Shown one piece after another: positions 1 to 7,869 of a stretch of DNA of 43,072 bases. Every line of letters starts with the position of its first letter. The stretch's first letter is position 1. The DNA is from Phenylobacterium deserti. GTDB taxonomy: Bacteria > Pseudomonadota > Alphaproteobacteria > Caulobacterales > Caulobacteraceae. Under the pieces are notes generated by a model. The model ran no database searches and was not told where the DNA came from. It was given only the letters and a program-made list of their open reading frames with translations. A program made the position numbers and the translations under genes. Location of the stretch: NCBI GenBank assembly GCA_945874825.1, contig CAMCIK010000013.1:1-43072 (forward strand). Reading direction: 5' to 3'.

Positions 1-588
1 TGGTCGGACGCCGAGCCCAACCGTCCGCCGGACAGGCCCTTCCGGCCCACCGACCGGGCACCGATCCTGCGCCGCGCCCGGGATGGCTCCGGGCTCGAGG
101 GCCTGGAGGCGCGTTGGTGGCTGGTGCCTGGCTTCCACAAGGGCCCCGTTTCAGACTGGAAGGCCATGTGCACCAACGCCCGGATCGAGACGGCGGCGAC
201 GACCGCTTCCTTCCGGGAGTCGGTCCGTACGGGCCGCTGCCTCGCCCCTGTGACCGCGGTCCTTGAGTATGACGCCCCTCCCGGTTGGCGGAAGGGTCAG
301 CCCAAGCGGCGCTGGGAGGTCTCCTGGCCCGCGGACGGGGCCTCGGGGCCTGTGCGTTTCCTCGCCGGCCTCTGCGCCCGGTCCCACCCCGCCGACCTGC
401 CGGAAGGGTTGGACAGCTTCGCCGTCATCACCCGTCCGGCCGGTGCGGACATGACCCGCATTCACGACCGCCAACCCGTCATCCTGTCCCTCGCCGAGGG
501 CCTGGACTGGCTGGACCGGGGCGACCTCGCCGCTCTACCGATCCCGGGTCCGGCAGGTGCCCTGACCCTCCGGGAAGCCCCCCGCTAG
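1..588 (+). CDS. yedK: SRAP (YedK/HMCES) family protein, 5' end outside window
   Basis: SRAP proteins form a covalent link to abasic sites in single-stranded DNA and so protect them. The frame is open from the first base, so the N-terminus, including the catalytic Cys2, lies upstream of the window. Visible family landmarks are a WWLVPGFHKG block (usual form RWGLIPSW), the conserved Asn in NARIETA, the glutamate position in VLEYD (usual form FYEW), and the histidine in IHDRQPVIL. At least 195 residues are present, close to the usual 200-230 total. It converges on ilvB, and the two stop codons overlap within CTAG at 585-588. The family call is firm; activity cannot be judged without the missing start. 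Confidence 0.88.
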   Translation, partial: WSDAEPNRPPDRPFRPTDRAPILRRARDGSGLEGLEARWWLVPGFHKGPVSDWKAMCTNARIETAATTASFRESVRTGRCLAPVTAVLEYDAPPGWRKGQPKRRWEVSWPADGASGPVRFLAGLCARSHPADLPEGLDSFAVITRPAGADMTRIHDRQPVILSLAEGLDWLDRGDLAALPIPGPAGALTLREAPR

Positions 589-2381
589 ACCAGTCCTTTG
601 CCGGCGTCGTCGATGATGGAGCCCAGGTCGCGGTTGTCCTCAGCCAGGATCATCTCGTTGTGCGCCTTGCCCGAGGGGATCATGGGGAAGCAGTTTTCTT
701 CCTTGGTCACGCAGCAGTCGAAGATGACCGGACCGGGATAGTCGATCATCCGGCGGATGGCGTCGTCCAGTTCGGCCGGGGTCCGGGCCCGAAGGCCCAG
801 GCAGCCGAAGGCCTCGGCCATCTTCACGAAGTCGGGCAGGCTGGCCGAGTAGGAGTGCGAATAGCGCTCGCCGTGCAGCAGCTGCTGCCACTGGCGCACC
901 ATGCCCATCCACTCGTTGTTCAGGATGAAAATCTTGATCGGCAGGCCGTACTGAATAGCCGTCGACATCTCCTGCATGGTCATCTGCACGCTGGCGTCGC
1001 CGCCGATGTCGATGACTAGGCTCTGCGGATGCGCCAGCTGGACGCCCACGGCGGCGGGCAGGCCGTAGCCCATGGTGCCGAGCCCTCCGGAGGTCATCCA
1101 GCGGTTCGGCTCGTCGAAGTGGAAGAACTGTGCCGCCCACATCTGGTGCTGGCCCACTTCGGTGGTGATGTAGACGTCCTTGTCCCGGGTCAGGGCGTAG
1201 AGCCGCTCGATGGCGTATTGCGGCTTGATGCCGTCGGCCGAGGGCGTGTAGCTGAAGGACTTCCGCGCCCTCCAGGCCTCGATCTGCCGCCACCACTCTG
1301 CCAGGGCGCCGGCGTCGCAGGACAGACTGCGGGCTTTCCAGATGGCAATCAGGTCCTCGAGCACGCTGCCGGCGTCGCCGATGATGCCGATATCGGCCCG
1401 GACGTTCTTGGAGATCGAGGATGCGTCGATGTCGATATGGATCTTCCGCGAGCCCGGCGAGAAGGCGTCGAGCTTGCCGGTGACCCGATCATCGAAGCGC
1501 GAACCGATGGCCACCATGACGTCGCAGTCGTGCATGGCGTTGTTGGCCTCGAAACTGCCGTGCATGCCCAGCATGCCCAGCCACTTGTCGTCCGAGGCCG
1601 GGAAGGCGCCCAGGCCCATCAGGGTCGAGGTCACCGGGGCGCCGGTCAGGGCGGCGAATTCCCTCAGCAGGGCGGCGGCCCGGGGACCGGCGTTGATCAC
1701 GCCACCGCCGGTGTAGAGGATGGGACGGCGGGCACCGGCAATCATTTGCGCCGCCTCGGCGATCCGGGCCGGGTCGCCCTGGGTCCGGGGGCGGTAGTTG
1801 TGGGCGTGCACCACCTCTCCAGGCCCTTGGTAGGCAGCCTTGCCGAACTGGACGTCCTTGGGGATGTCGATGACCACCGGTCCCGGCCGCCCGGATGTGG
1901 CGATGTGGAAGGCCTCGTGCAGCACCCGCGGCAGGTCGGCCGGATCCTTAACGAGGTAGTTGTGCTTGGTGATGGACCGGGTGATGCCGATGGTGTCGCA
2001 CTCCTGGAAGGCGTCGGTGCCGATCAAGTGAGTGGCCACCTGGCCGGTGATGACCACCAGGGGAATGGAATCCATCATGGCGTCGACAATGCCGGTGACT
2101 GCATTGGTGGCGCCAGGACCCGAGGTCACCAGGACCACGCCGGGCTTGCCGGTCGAGCGTGCATAGCCCTCTGCGGCATGGGTCGCCCCCTGTTCGTGCC
2201 GGACCAGGATGTGCTGCAGGCGCGGCTCATTGAAGAGGGCGTCGTAGATGGGCAGGACCGCCCCGCCCGGATAGCCGAACAGGACCTCAACACCCTGGTC
2301 CACAAGGGCGCGCACGACGATCTCGGCTCCTGTCAGGATCTCTGTGGCGGCGTCGGTCTGGGTCAGGGTCTGGGTGGTCAT
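585..2381 (-). CDS. ilvB: Acetolactate synthase large (catalytic) subunit
   Basis: ThDP-dependent enzyme that joins two pyruvates, or pyruvate and 2-oxobutyrate, in the first common step of valine, leucine and isoleucine synthesis. The 598-residue product has the N-terminal VEVLFGYPGGAVLPIYDAL block, the catalytic-glutamate region RHEQGATHAAEGYAR, the central FAD/TPP domain and the C-terminal ThDP/Mg motif around GGDASVQMTMQE followed by LNNEWMGMVRQWQ. The start at 2381 gives MTTQTLTQ, just ahead of the conserved fold; an in-frame extension to 2543 would run through the leader terminator and is unlikely. No regulatory subunit gene (ilvN) follows, because the downstream gene is on the opposite strand. 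Expression is probably set by the leader attenuator upstream. Confidence 0.96.
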   Translation of the reverse strand: MTTQTLTQTDAATEILTGAEIVVRALVDQGVEVLFGYPGGAVLPIYDALFNEPRLQHILVRHEQGATHAAEGYARSTGKPGVVLVTSGPGATNAVTGIVDAMMDSIPLVVITGQVATHLIGTDAFQECDTIGITRSITKHNYLVKDPADLPRVLHEAFHIATSGRPGPVVIDIPKDVQFGKAAYQGPGEVVHAHNYRPRTQGDPARIAEAAQMIAGARRPILYTGGGVINAGPRAAALLREFAALTGAPVTSTLMGLGAFPASDDKWLGMLGMHGSFEANNAMHDCDVMVAIGSRFDDRVTGKLDAFSPGSRKIHIDIDASSISKNVRADIGIIGDAGSVLEDLIAIWKARSLSCDAGALAEWWRQIEAWRARKSFSYTPSADGIKPQYAIERLYALTRDKDVYITTEVGQHQMWAAQFFHFDEPNRWMTSGGLGTMGYGLPAAVGVQLAHPQSLVIDIGGDASVQMTMQEMSTAIQYGLPIKIFILNNEWMGMVRQWQQLLHGERYSHSYSASLPDFVKMAEAFGCLGLRARTPAELDDAIRRMIDYPGPVIFDCCVTKEENCFPMIPSGKAHNEMILAEDNRDLGSIIDDAGKGLV

Positions 2382-2429
2382 GGGAGTGGGGGTCCGAAGG
2401 GGGGTGGGCGAAGGAGAGGGGGCGTGGGC

Positions 2430-2454
2430 AACAAAAAGGGCCCTCAAGGGGCCC
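2430..2454 (-). terminator. Intrinsic terminator in the ilvB leader (attenuator)
   Basis: On the minus strand GGGCCC pairs with GGGCCC around the loop CTTGA (2454-2438), followed directly by TTTTTGTT (2437-2430). It lies about 50 bases before the ilvB start and after the leader peptide, so it would stop transcripts before ilvB unless the leader RNA refolds. The hairpin and T-run are seen directly; attenuation is inferred. Confidence 0.8.
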
Positions 2455-2471
2455 GGGCGTATGCGACCAGT

Positions 2472-2495
2472 CGCGGCTGACGGTGTCAGTCCGCG
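2472..2495 (-). promoter_or_regulatory. Leader RNA hairpin overlapping the leader-peptide stop codon
   Basis: On the minus strand CGCGG, a bulged A, and CTGAC pair with GTCAG and CCGCG around an ACC loop. The TGA stop of the leader peptide lies inside the left arm. A ribosome stalled at the upstream Val/Leu codons would leave this hairpin free to form or exchange partners, as in classical attenuators. The alternative pairing with the terminator has not been worked out. Confidence 0.6.
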
Positions 2496-2530
2496 GCAGG
2501 TCGCCTGGCAAGTACGAGGACGCGACGCAT
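2486..2530 (-). CDS. ilvB leader peptide MRRVLVLARRPAAD
   Basis: A 14-codon reading frame with start ATG at 2530-2528 and stop TGA at 2488-2486. It is preceded by the ribosome binding site GGAGA seven bases before the ATG. Four consecutive codons specify Val-Leu-Val-Leu, two of the amino acids made by the pathway that ilvB begins. A hairpin overlaps its stop and an intrinsic terminator lies 32 bases further on. This order (Shine-Dalgarno, short peptide with end-product codons, hairpin, terminator, structural gene) is that of an amino-acid attenuator. Attenuation has been reported for the Caulobacter ilvBN operon, from memory and not checked here. It is too short to be found by ordinary gene callers. 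Confidence 0.75.
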   Translation of the reverse strand: MRRVLVLARRPAAD

Positions 2531-2558
2531 ATGTCGTCTCCAAAAACAGTAGGATTGG

Positions 2559-2587
2559 CTAGTGCCATGCCCCTGTCAGGGCGTCAA
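2559..2587 (-). promoter_or_regulatory. Candidate sigma-70 promoter of the ilvB leader
   Basis: On the minus strand TTGACG (2587-2582) matches the housekeeping -35 consensus. A 17-base spacer leads to CACTAG (2564-2559), a weak -10. The spacer contains the palindrome CCCTGACAGGG. Transcription would begin about 20 bases before the leader peptide ATG. The -35 lies in the last codons of miaA, so ilvB transcription appears separate from miaA. Confidence 0.45.
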
Positions 2588-3505
2588 GTCAGGGTTCAGC
2601 GCAAGAAATGACCTCCATTGCGCCTCGGCGTCCAGGTCGGTGACCGTCGGCCAGCTGGCCATCCGGCCCCTCAGCCAGACCTCCTGCCGTTTCACATAGT
2701 TGCGGGTTTCCCGTCGACCGGCGTCGAGGGCAGCGTCCAGGGAGATCTCACCTCCGAGGTGGGCGGCCAGGGGCCGCAGGCCAACGGCCTTCATGGCAGG
2801 CAGGGTCGGGTCCAGCCCCCGGGCGACCAGTTCACGCACCTCCTCAAGGGCACCCGTGGCGACCATTGCGTCGAAACGGGCGTCGCAGCGGGCATACAGG
2901 GCCGGCCGCGGCGGCATCAGACGTACGGAACGCCAGTCCCCGGGGGCGAGCCCGCCCCGGGTTTCTGCCTGCCAGTCCGAGAGCGCCTTGCCTGTGGCGA
3001 GGAAGACCTCGAGGGCCCTGACCAGCCTCTGGCGGTCCCCCGGGAGGATCCTTACCGCCGCGGCCGGATCGACCTGGGCGAGCCGGGTCCGGAAGGACAG
3101 CTCGCCTTCGGTGTCGAAGGCTTCCGTCGCCCGGGCGCGGACGTCTGCCGGTACGGGGGGAATCTCCGCAAGGCCGTCGGTGAGGGCCGTGAAATAGAGG
3201 CCGGTGCCGCCCGCGATGATGGCGTCCCTTCTGGCCTCGCGGAGCCGGGCCAGGACCGCCTGGGCCTCGCCCAGCCAGCGGCCGACGGACCAACCGTCGG
3301 CGGCGTCCGCCACCCCCACCAGGTGGTGCGGAACGCCGCGGCGCTCGGCGAGATCGGGGATTGCGGTCAGGACCGGGAGGTCGCTGTAGACCTGAAGGGC
3401 GTCGGCCCCGATCACCTCGCCGCCCACGGCTTCGGCTAGGCGGACGGCCAGGGCTGACTTGCCGCTTGCCGTCGGGCCGGCGATGAGCCAGATGCGGGAC
3501 GCCAT
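2576..3505 (-). CDS. miaA: tRNA dimethylallyltransferase
   Basis: Transfers the dimethylallyl group to N6 of A37 in tRNAs that read codons starting with U. The 309-residue product opens with MASRIWLIAGPTASGKS, the P-loop at the extreme N-terminus as usual for MiaA. The ADALQVYSDL block follows (commonly ADSxQVY, so Ser is Ala here), then GGTGLYFTALTDGLAEIP, the MKAVGLRPL segment and the C-terminal RNYVKRQEVWLRGR. No later start is possible without losing the P-loop. The start codon at 3505-3503 shares CATG with the divergent serB start. Its own tail carries the -35 of the ilvB leader promoter. Confidence 0.95.
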   Translation of the reverse strand: MASRIWLIAGPTASGKSALAVRLAEAVGGEVIGADALQVYSDLPVLTAIPDLAERRGVPHHLVGVADAADGWSVGRWLGEAQAVLARLREARRDAIIAGGTGLYFTALTDGLAEIPPVPADVRARATEAFDTEGELSFRTRLAQVDPAAAVRILPGDRQRLVRALEVFLATGKALSDWQAETRGGLAPGDWRSVRLMPPRPALYARCDARFDAMVATGALEEVRELVARGLDPTLPAMKAVGLRPLAAHLGGEISLDAALDAGRRETRNYVKRQEVWLRGRMASWPTVTDLDAEAQWRSFLALNPDLTP

Positions 3506-4397
3506 GGATCTTGCGCTCACCCTCGTCGGCCAGGACGCCGAAGTCGCCCGCCTCGCTTCCGACCGGGCGCAGGCAGGGCTCGCAGCCTGCGGACTGTCCG
3601 TCAAGTCGGCCTCCGCCCTTGGCCCAACGGCCTGGGACCTCGCCTTCGAGGCTATCGGCCTGGCCGGCCTGAAGGCCTCCGTCCGGTCTGCCGTCGGCGA
3701 CCTGCCGATTGACCTCGCCCTCCAGCCCCTCGCCGGCCGTCGGAAACGGCTCCTGCTGGCCGACATGGACAGCACCATCATCGCCTGCGAATGCCTCGAT
3801 GAGCTGGCGGACTTCGCCGGGCGCAAGGCAGAGGTCTCGGCCATCACCGAGCGGGCCATGCGCGGCGAGCTGGAGTTCGAGGGCGCCCTGCGCGAGCGGG
3901 TGGCCATGCTGGCGGGATTGCCCGAGGCCGAGCTGGAGCGCGCCTATGCAGAGCGCGTGCGCCTGAACCCCGGCGCCCGTACCTTCGTGGCCACACTGGC
4001 GGCCTCGGGCGCGCACTGCGTCCTGGTCTCCGGCGGGTTCGACTTCTTCACTCAAAGGGTCTCCACCCAGGCGGGGTTCCATGAGGACCGGGCCAACCGC
4101 CTCCTCGTCAGCGAGGGTCGCCTGACCGGCGAAGTGGCCGAGCCCATCCTCGGGCGTGAGGCCAAGCTTGCGACCCTGGTTTCCGAGGCCGCCAGGCTGG
4201 GCCTTGACCTGTCGCAGACCGCCGCCATTGGCGACGGTGCCAACGACCTGGCCATGATCGAAGCCGCAGGCCTGGGCCTGGCCTATCGCGCCAAGCCAGT
4301 CGTCGCCGCCGAGGCCGACGCCCAGATCGACCATGCCGACCTGACGGCGGCCCTCTATTTCATGGGCTTCTCCGAGGCCGAGTTTATCCGGGACTAA
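3504..4397 (+). CDS. serB: Phosphoserine phosphatase
   Basis: HAD-superfamily enzyme that dephosphorylates O-phosphoserine in the last step of serine synthesis. The 297-residue product has an N-terminal regulatory-type domain of about 85 residues. The HAD core follows: motif I DMDSTII, motif II SGGFDFF, the lysine of motif III in GREAKLATL and motif IV GDGANDLAM. The chosen start, MDLALTLVGQD at 3504, resembles other alphaproteobacterial SerB starts. Upstream in-frame ATGs at 3459, 3483 and 3492 would lie inside miaA. The start overlaps that of divergent miaA by two bases, so its promoter must lie within miaA. It ends four bases before the convergent HAD gene. Confidence 0.95.
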   Translation: MDLALTLVGQDAEVARLASDRAQAGLAACGLSVKSASALGPTAWDLAFEAIGLAGLKASVRSAVGDLPIDLALQPLAGRRKRLLLADMDSTIIACECLDELADFAGRKAEVSAITERAMRGELEFEGALRERVAMLAGLPEAELERAYAERVRLNPGARTFVATLAASGAHCVLVSGGFDFFTQRVSTQAGFHEDRANRLLVSEGRLTGEVAEPILGREAKLATLVSEAARLGLDLSQTAAIGDGANDLAMIEAAGLGLAYRAKPVVAAEADAQIDHADLTAALYFMGFSEAEFIRD

Positions 4398-4401
4398 GGC
4401 C

Positions 4402-5076
4402 TCAGGCCCGGCCCAGGGACAGGCGGATCAGGTCCGCGGCTGCGTGTAGGTCACTGACGATTCGCGCGCACAGGGCGTCCATTTCCGGATTGGGGGCCAG
4501 CAGGTCCGGGACCATTACGGTCATCATGCCCGCCGCCGCCGCCGAGCGGACGCCGTTGTGGCTGTCCTCTAGGGCCAGGCAGTCCGCGGGATCGACCCCC
4601 AGCCATCCGGCGGCGACCAGGAAGGGATCAGGGTGGGGCTTGCCGCGGGGATAGTCGCCCCGGGCGGCGACGGCGTGGAAGCGGTCTTCAAGCCCGTGAC
4701 GGCCCAGGTTGAAAGCGACATCCTCATGCCGCGATGAGGTGGCGATGGCCCGGGGTATCCCCAGTTGGTCCAGCAGTTCCAGGACTTCGCGGACCCCGGC
4801 CTTCAGGAACTCCTGGCCCCGGGCGATGTCATGGAAATGCGCGGCAGAGGCGTCCCATAGGCGGTCGACGTCAAAGTCCTCGCCGTAATGGTCCAGCAAC
4901 AGGCGGCGGCTGGAGTCGCCCGGCAGGCCGATCAGGCTGTGGAAGAGGGGTTCTGGCATGTCCCGGCCCAGCCCCTGGGCGGCGGCAAAGAGAGCATCGC
5001 GATAGAGGGCCTCGGTGTCGAACAGCAGGCCGTCCATGTCGAAGATAACGGCGCGGGGCGGGCGGGGCAGGGGCAT
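4402..5076 (-). CDS. HAD-superfamily hydrolase (beta-phosphoglucomutase/phosphoglycolate phosphatase-like)
   Basis: A 224-residue soluble phosphatase of HAD subfamily IA. Motif I is FDMDGLLFDTE near residue 12, with the nucleophile and acid aspartates both present. A helical cap follows, then motif II ATSSRHED, the lysine of motif III in GKPHPDPF, and motif IV LALEDSHNGV. This pattern fits sugar-phosphate phosphatases or mutases rather than serine phosphatase. The substrate cannot be read from the sequence. The start at 5076 (MPLPRPPRAVIFD) was chosen over an upstream in-frame ATG at 5163 because motif I normally lies within the first 15 residues. Its promoter region is shared with divergent mrp. 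Confidence 0.85.
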   Translation of the reverse strand: MPLPRPPRAVIFDMDGLLFDTEALYRDALFAAAQGLGRDMPEPLFHSLIGLPGDSSRRLLLDHYGEDFDVDRLWDASAAHFHDIARGQEFLKAGVREVLELLDQLGIPRAIATSSRHEDVAFNLGRHGLEDRFHAVAARGDYPRGKPHPDPFLVAAGWLGVDPADCLALEDSHNGVRSAAAAGMMTVMVPDLLAPNPEMDALCARIVSDLHAAADLIRLSLGRA

Positions 5077-5180
5077 GGCGTCCTTGTCGACCCTCGCCAG
5101 CCCTCCCGCAAGGGACCTCGCCCCTTGTCTTCGCTGTCCCGCGACCGGATATGGAGGCTTCACCCCAGGAATGACCCCCG

Positions 5181-6314
5181 ATGACCGCCGACGCTCCCAT
5201 CGATCGCGCCACCCTCCTTGCCGCCCTCGACGGCATTGTCGATCCCAAGTCCGGCAAGGGCCTCAACGCGGCGGGCCTCGTCCGCGGCCTGATCCTGGCG
5301 CCAGGCCGGGCCGGATTCATGCTCGAGGTCCCGGCGGGCGAGGTGGCCGACTACCAGCCTGTCCGTGACGCCGCTGAGGCCCTGATCGCCGGCCTGCCCG
5401 GCGTCACCCGAGCCCAGGTGGTCCTGACCGCCGAGGCGCCGGCCGGCCGGCACAGTGCGACCGTCACCCCCGTCGGAGCCGCCCCCCAGCGCCGGACCGC
5501 CGCCCGGGTGTCCGAGGACCCTGCGGCCCGCCCGGCGCCCTCTGGGGAAGCCGTCCGGCCCGATCATGTCCGTCGGGTCATCGCCGTGGCCAGTGGCAAG
5601 GGCGGGGTGGGCAAGTCCACCATCTCGGTCAACCTTGCCGTCGCCCTGGCGGCCCGGGGCCTGTCCGTGGGTCTCCTAGATGCTGACGTCTACGGTCCCT
5701 CCGCCCCGCGCATGATGGGCCTGGACTCCCGCCCCGCCTTCAACGCCGACAAGAAGCTGGTGCCCCTGGAGGCCTGGGGCGTGAAGGTCATGTCCATCGG
5801 CTTCCTGGTTGACGAGGGCTCGCCCATGATCTGGCGCGGCCCCATGGCCTCCTCCGCCGCCCGCCAGATGGTGCAGGACGTCCTGTGGGGAACCGCCGAG
5901 GCACCCCTGGATGTTCTGGTCGTCGACCTGCCGCCGGGAACGGGCGACATCCAGCTGACCCTGGTCCAGAAGTTGAAGATCGACGGTGTCCTCATTGTCT
6001 CCACCCCGCAGGAAATCGCACTGATCGACGCGCGTCGCGCCGCCGCCATGTTCCGCAAGACCGAAACCCCCCTGCTGGGGGTAGTCGAGAACATGGCCTG
6101 GTTCGAAGAGCCCTCCACGGGCACCCGGATCCCCATCTTCGGGGAGGGCGGGGCCAGGGCCGAGGCCGTCCGCATGGGCCTGCCTCTGTTAGCCGAGATA
6201 CCGCTGGAGACTTCCCTGCGCGCGGCCTGCGACGAGGGCCGGCCGGGGGTGCTCGCGAATCCGGACAGCGTCGCCTCCCGGGCCTTCACCAGCCTGGCGG
6301 CGGCGGTGGCCTGA
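5181..6314 (+). CDS. mrp: Mrp/ApbC-family iron-sulfur cluster carrier ATPase
   Basis: Cytosolic P-loop ATPase that binds and transfers Fe-S clusters. The 377-residue product has an N-terminal MIP18/DUF59 domain (about residues 8-85), an Ala/Pro/Arg-rich linker, then the deviant Walker A motif ASGKGGVGKST near residue 137, DADVYGPSAPRM, and VVDLPPGTGDIQLT. The usual C-terminal CxxC that bridges a cluster between subunits is absent: the stretch reads ENMAWFEEPSTGTRIPIFG. Several alphaproteobacterial relatives also lack it, as far as I recall. The start has the family-typical ATLLAALDGIVDP close behind. It converges on the MFS gene with a 12-base gap. Confidence 0.93.
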   Translation: MTADAPIDRATLLAALDGIVDPKSGKGLNAAGLVRGLILAPGRAGFMLEVPAGEVADYQPVRDAAEALIAGLPGVTRAQVVLTAEAPAGRHSATVTPVGAAPQRRTAARVSEDPAARPAPSGEAVRPDHVRRVIAVASGKGGVGKSTISVNLAVALAARGLSVGLLDADVYGPSAPRMMGLDSRPAFNADKKLVPLEAWGVKVMSIGFLVDEGSPMIWRGPMASSAARQMVQDVLWGTAEAPLDVLVVDLPPGTGDIQLTLVQKLKIDGVLIVSTPQEIALIDARRAAAMFRKTETPLLGVVENMAWFEEPSTGTRIPIFGEGGARAEAVRMGLPLLAEIPLETSLRAACDEGRPGVLANPDSVASRAFTSLAAAVA

Positions 6315-6326
6315 GCCTTCTAGAGG

Positions 6327-7763
6327 CTAGCGGCGATCGATCGTGGAGTGGCCGCCAGGCTCTCCGGTCAAGCCTTCCAGAACAGCGGCCTCGTCGTAGA
6401 CAACATCCGTGTGGCCATCCCGCTCGTCCAGCTGGCGGCGGATCTCGGCGTGAGCGGTGGCGTCGAGCTTGTAGCCGATGAAGCAGGCGCCTGCGAGCAT
6501 GACGAAAACGATGGGTCCGACGATGTAGGCGAGCTCAAGGCCGAGGATCTGCCCAGGCGTGTTCGTGGCGCCGGCCTTGGCGTCGTAGCCGATCCAGGCC
6601 AGGACATTGAACGTCAGGCCGATCGAGAAGGCACCCGCCAGTTTGCTGGTCGCTGCGGTGAGGGCGTAGAGCAGGCCGATCTGCTCGCGGCCGCCCTCAA
6701 GGCGGAGTTCATCGCCGATATCCGCGGTGATGGCCCGGGTCATGACCCCAAATCCAGCGGCGAGGGCGCCCTCGATGGCCATTGCGGGTACGAACCAGGC
6801 AAAATTCCCCTTCGGCAGGAACAGCAGCAGGACCAGGCCGATCGAGTAGAGGGTGGTGGTCAGGATCAGGGCCCGGTGCTTGCTGATCCGGTTCGCCAGA
6901 GCCGCCGTGAGCGGCGCACCCACGAAGCCGGCGACGATGTAGACCATCAACAACAGGCTGGCGCCCGTCGGGGTGAATTCCCGGGAGTTGGTGAAGAAGA
7001 ACATGTAGAGGGCGGCCATCCACCCTGGCCCCAGGGTGATGAACAGGTCTGCCGCCAGGATCCGGATGACGTTTCCGCGGCTGAACAGCTTGGCATAGTC
7101 GGCCAGTGTAAAGTGGCCGCCGTCATCCTTGCTGATGGTCTCCGGGGTTGGGATCACCGCAATCAGGAGGGTGATGGGGATCATGGCGATCACGAACCAG
7201 CCGATGGCCTGCATCGGGTTGATGTCCTTGACGCCCACCTGCTCCAGCAGGATCGGGATCGCCAGGGCCGTCAGCGAGCCGACCACGCCCACGGCGGTCA
7301 GGACGCCGAAGATCCGGGACCTCTGTTCATAGCTCTTGGCCAGGACAGCCGCCCAGGCCGAGTGCGAAAGTCCCATGATGGACTGGCCCAGGTACATGGC
7401 CAGCAGCCAGATCACCAGGTAGACCAGCGTGGTGCCCTCGGGCGCGTTGTAAAGCATGTAGACGGCGGCGATCAGCAATGGGGCGCCGGCCACCATCCAG
7501 ACCTTGTACCGCCCGAACCGGGTCCGCGTGCGGTCCATGCCAAGACCGATGACCGGATCCAGCCAGATGTCCAACAGGCGCACCAGGAAAAAGGCGTTGC
7601 CGACGACGGCGAGGCTCACGCCGAGCTGGCTTGCGAAGTAGGGAGGAAGCTGGACGCCGACGGAGATCCCGAGTGCGGCGAGGGGCAGGCTGATCGCCGC
7701 AAAGGCTATGGTGGCGGGGAGGCTCAGATTACCGTTCGTCGGCGACCGGTTGACCGTGGACAC
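6327..7763 (-). CDS. MFS sugar:cation symporter, GPH (glycoside-pentoside-hexuronide) type
   Basis: Inner-membrane transporter of 478 residues with about twelve hydrophobic segments. The loop LDPVIGLGMDRTRTRFGRYK is the signature of the GPH family, which brings in glycosides, pentosides or hexuronides with Na+ or H+. The substrate cannot be assigned. I chose the GTG start at 7763-7761 because GGGGGGAG lies six bases before it; an in-frame ATG at 7838 would add an unlikely hydrophilic extension. The charged C-terminal tail has acidic residues. No sugar-metabolism enzyme adjoins it, so context gives no substrate hint. Confidence 0.87.
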   Translation of the reverse strand: MSTVNRSPTNGNLSLPATIAFAAISLPLAALGISVGVQLPPYFASQLGVSLAVVGNAFFLVRLLDIWLDPVIGLGMDRTRTRFGRYKVWMVAGAPLLIAAVYMLYNAPEGTTLVYLVIWLLAMYLGQSIMGLSHSAWAAVLAKSYEQRSRIFGVLTAVGVVGSLTALAIPILLEQVGVKDINPMQAIGWFVIAMIPITLLIAVIPTPETISKDDGGHFTLADYAKLFSRGNVIRILAADLFITLGPGWMAALYMFFFTNSREFTPTGASLLLMVYIVAGFVGAPLTAALANRISKHRALILTTTLYSIGLVLLLFLPKGNFAWFVPAMAIEGALAAGFGVMTRAITADIGDELRLEGGREQIGLLYALTAATSKLAGAFSIGLTFNVLAWIGYDAKAGATNTPGQILGLELAYIVGPIVFVMLAGACFIGYKLDATAHAEIRRQLDERDGHTDVVYDEAAVLEGLTGEPGGHSTIDRR

Positions 7764-7869
7764 TCTGGACTCCCCCCACACAGCGCCCGGTATCTCTGGG
7801 GCGCGCGAAGATAGGCCGGGTTCTCCCTCGTTGGGCAAGGGGAAAACGCCGGCCCTAGATCGGTTGGAC

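Noticed and set aside
1029..2480. 483-residue plus-strand frame opposite ilvB
   Set aside because: Antisense shadow of a certain gene in GC-rich DNA; Gly/Val/His-rich with no domain.
2382..2543. In-frame N-terminal extension of IlvB beginning at 2543
   Set aside because: It would translate straight through the leader hairpin and terminator, has no ribosome site, and its sequence is unlike IlvB; MTTQTLTQ at 2381 fits the family.
2287..2568. 93-residue minus-strand frame in the ilvB leader
   Set aside because: It overlaps the leader peptide and the ilvB 5' end in another frame, is Pro/His/Asp-rich like other shadow frames, and shows no family features.
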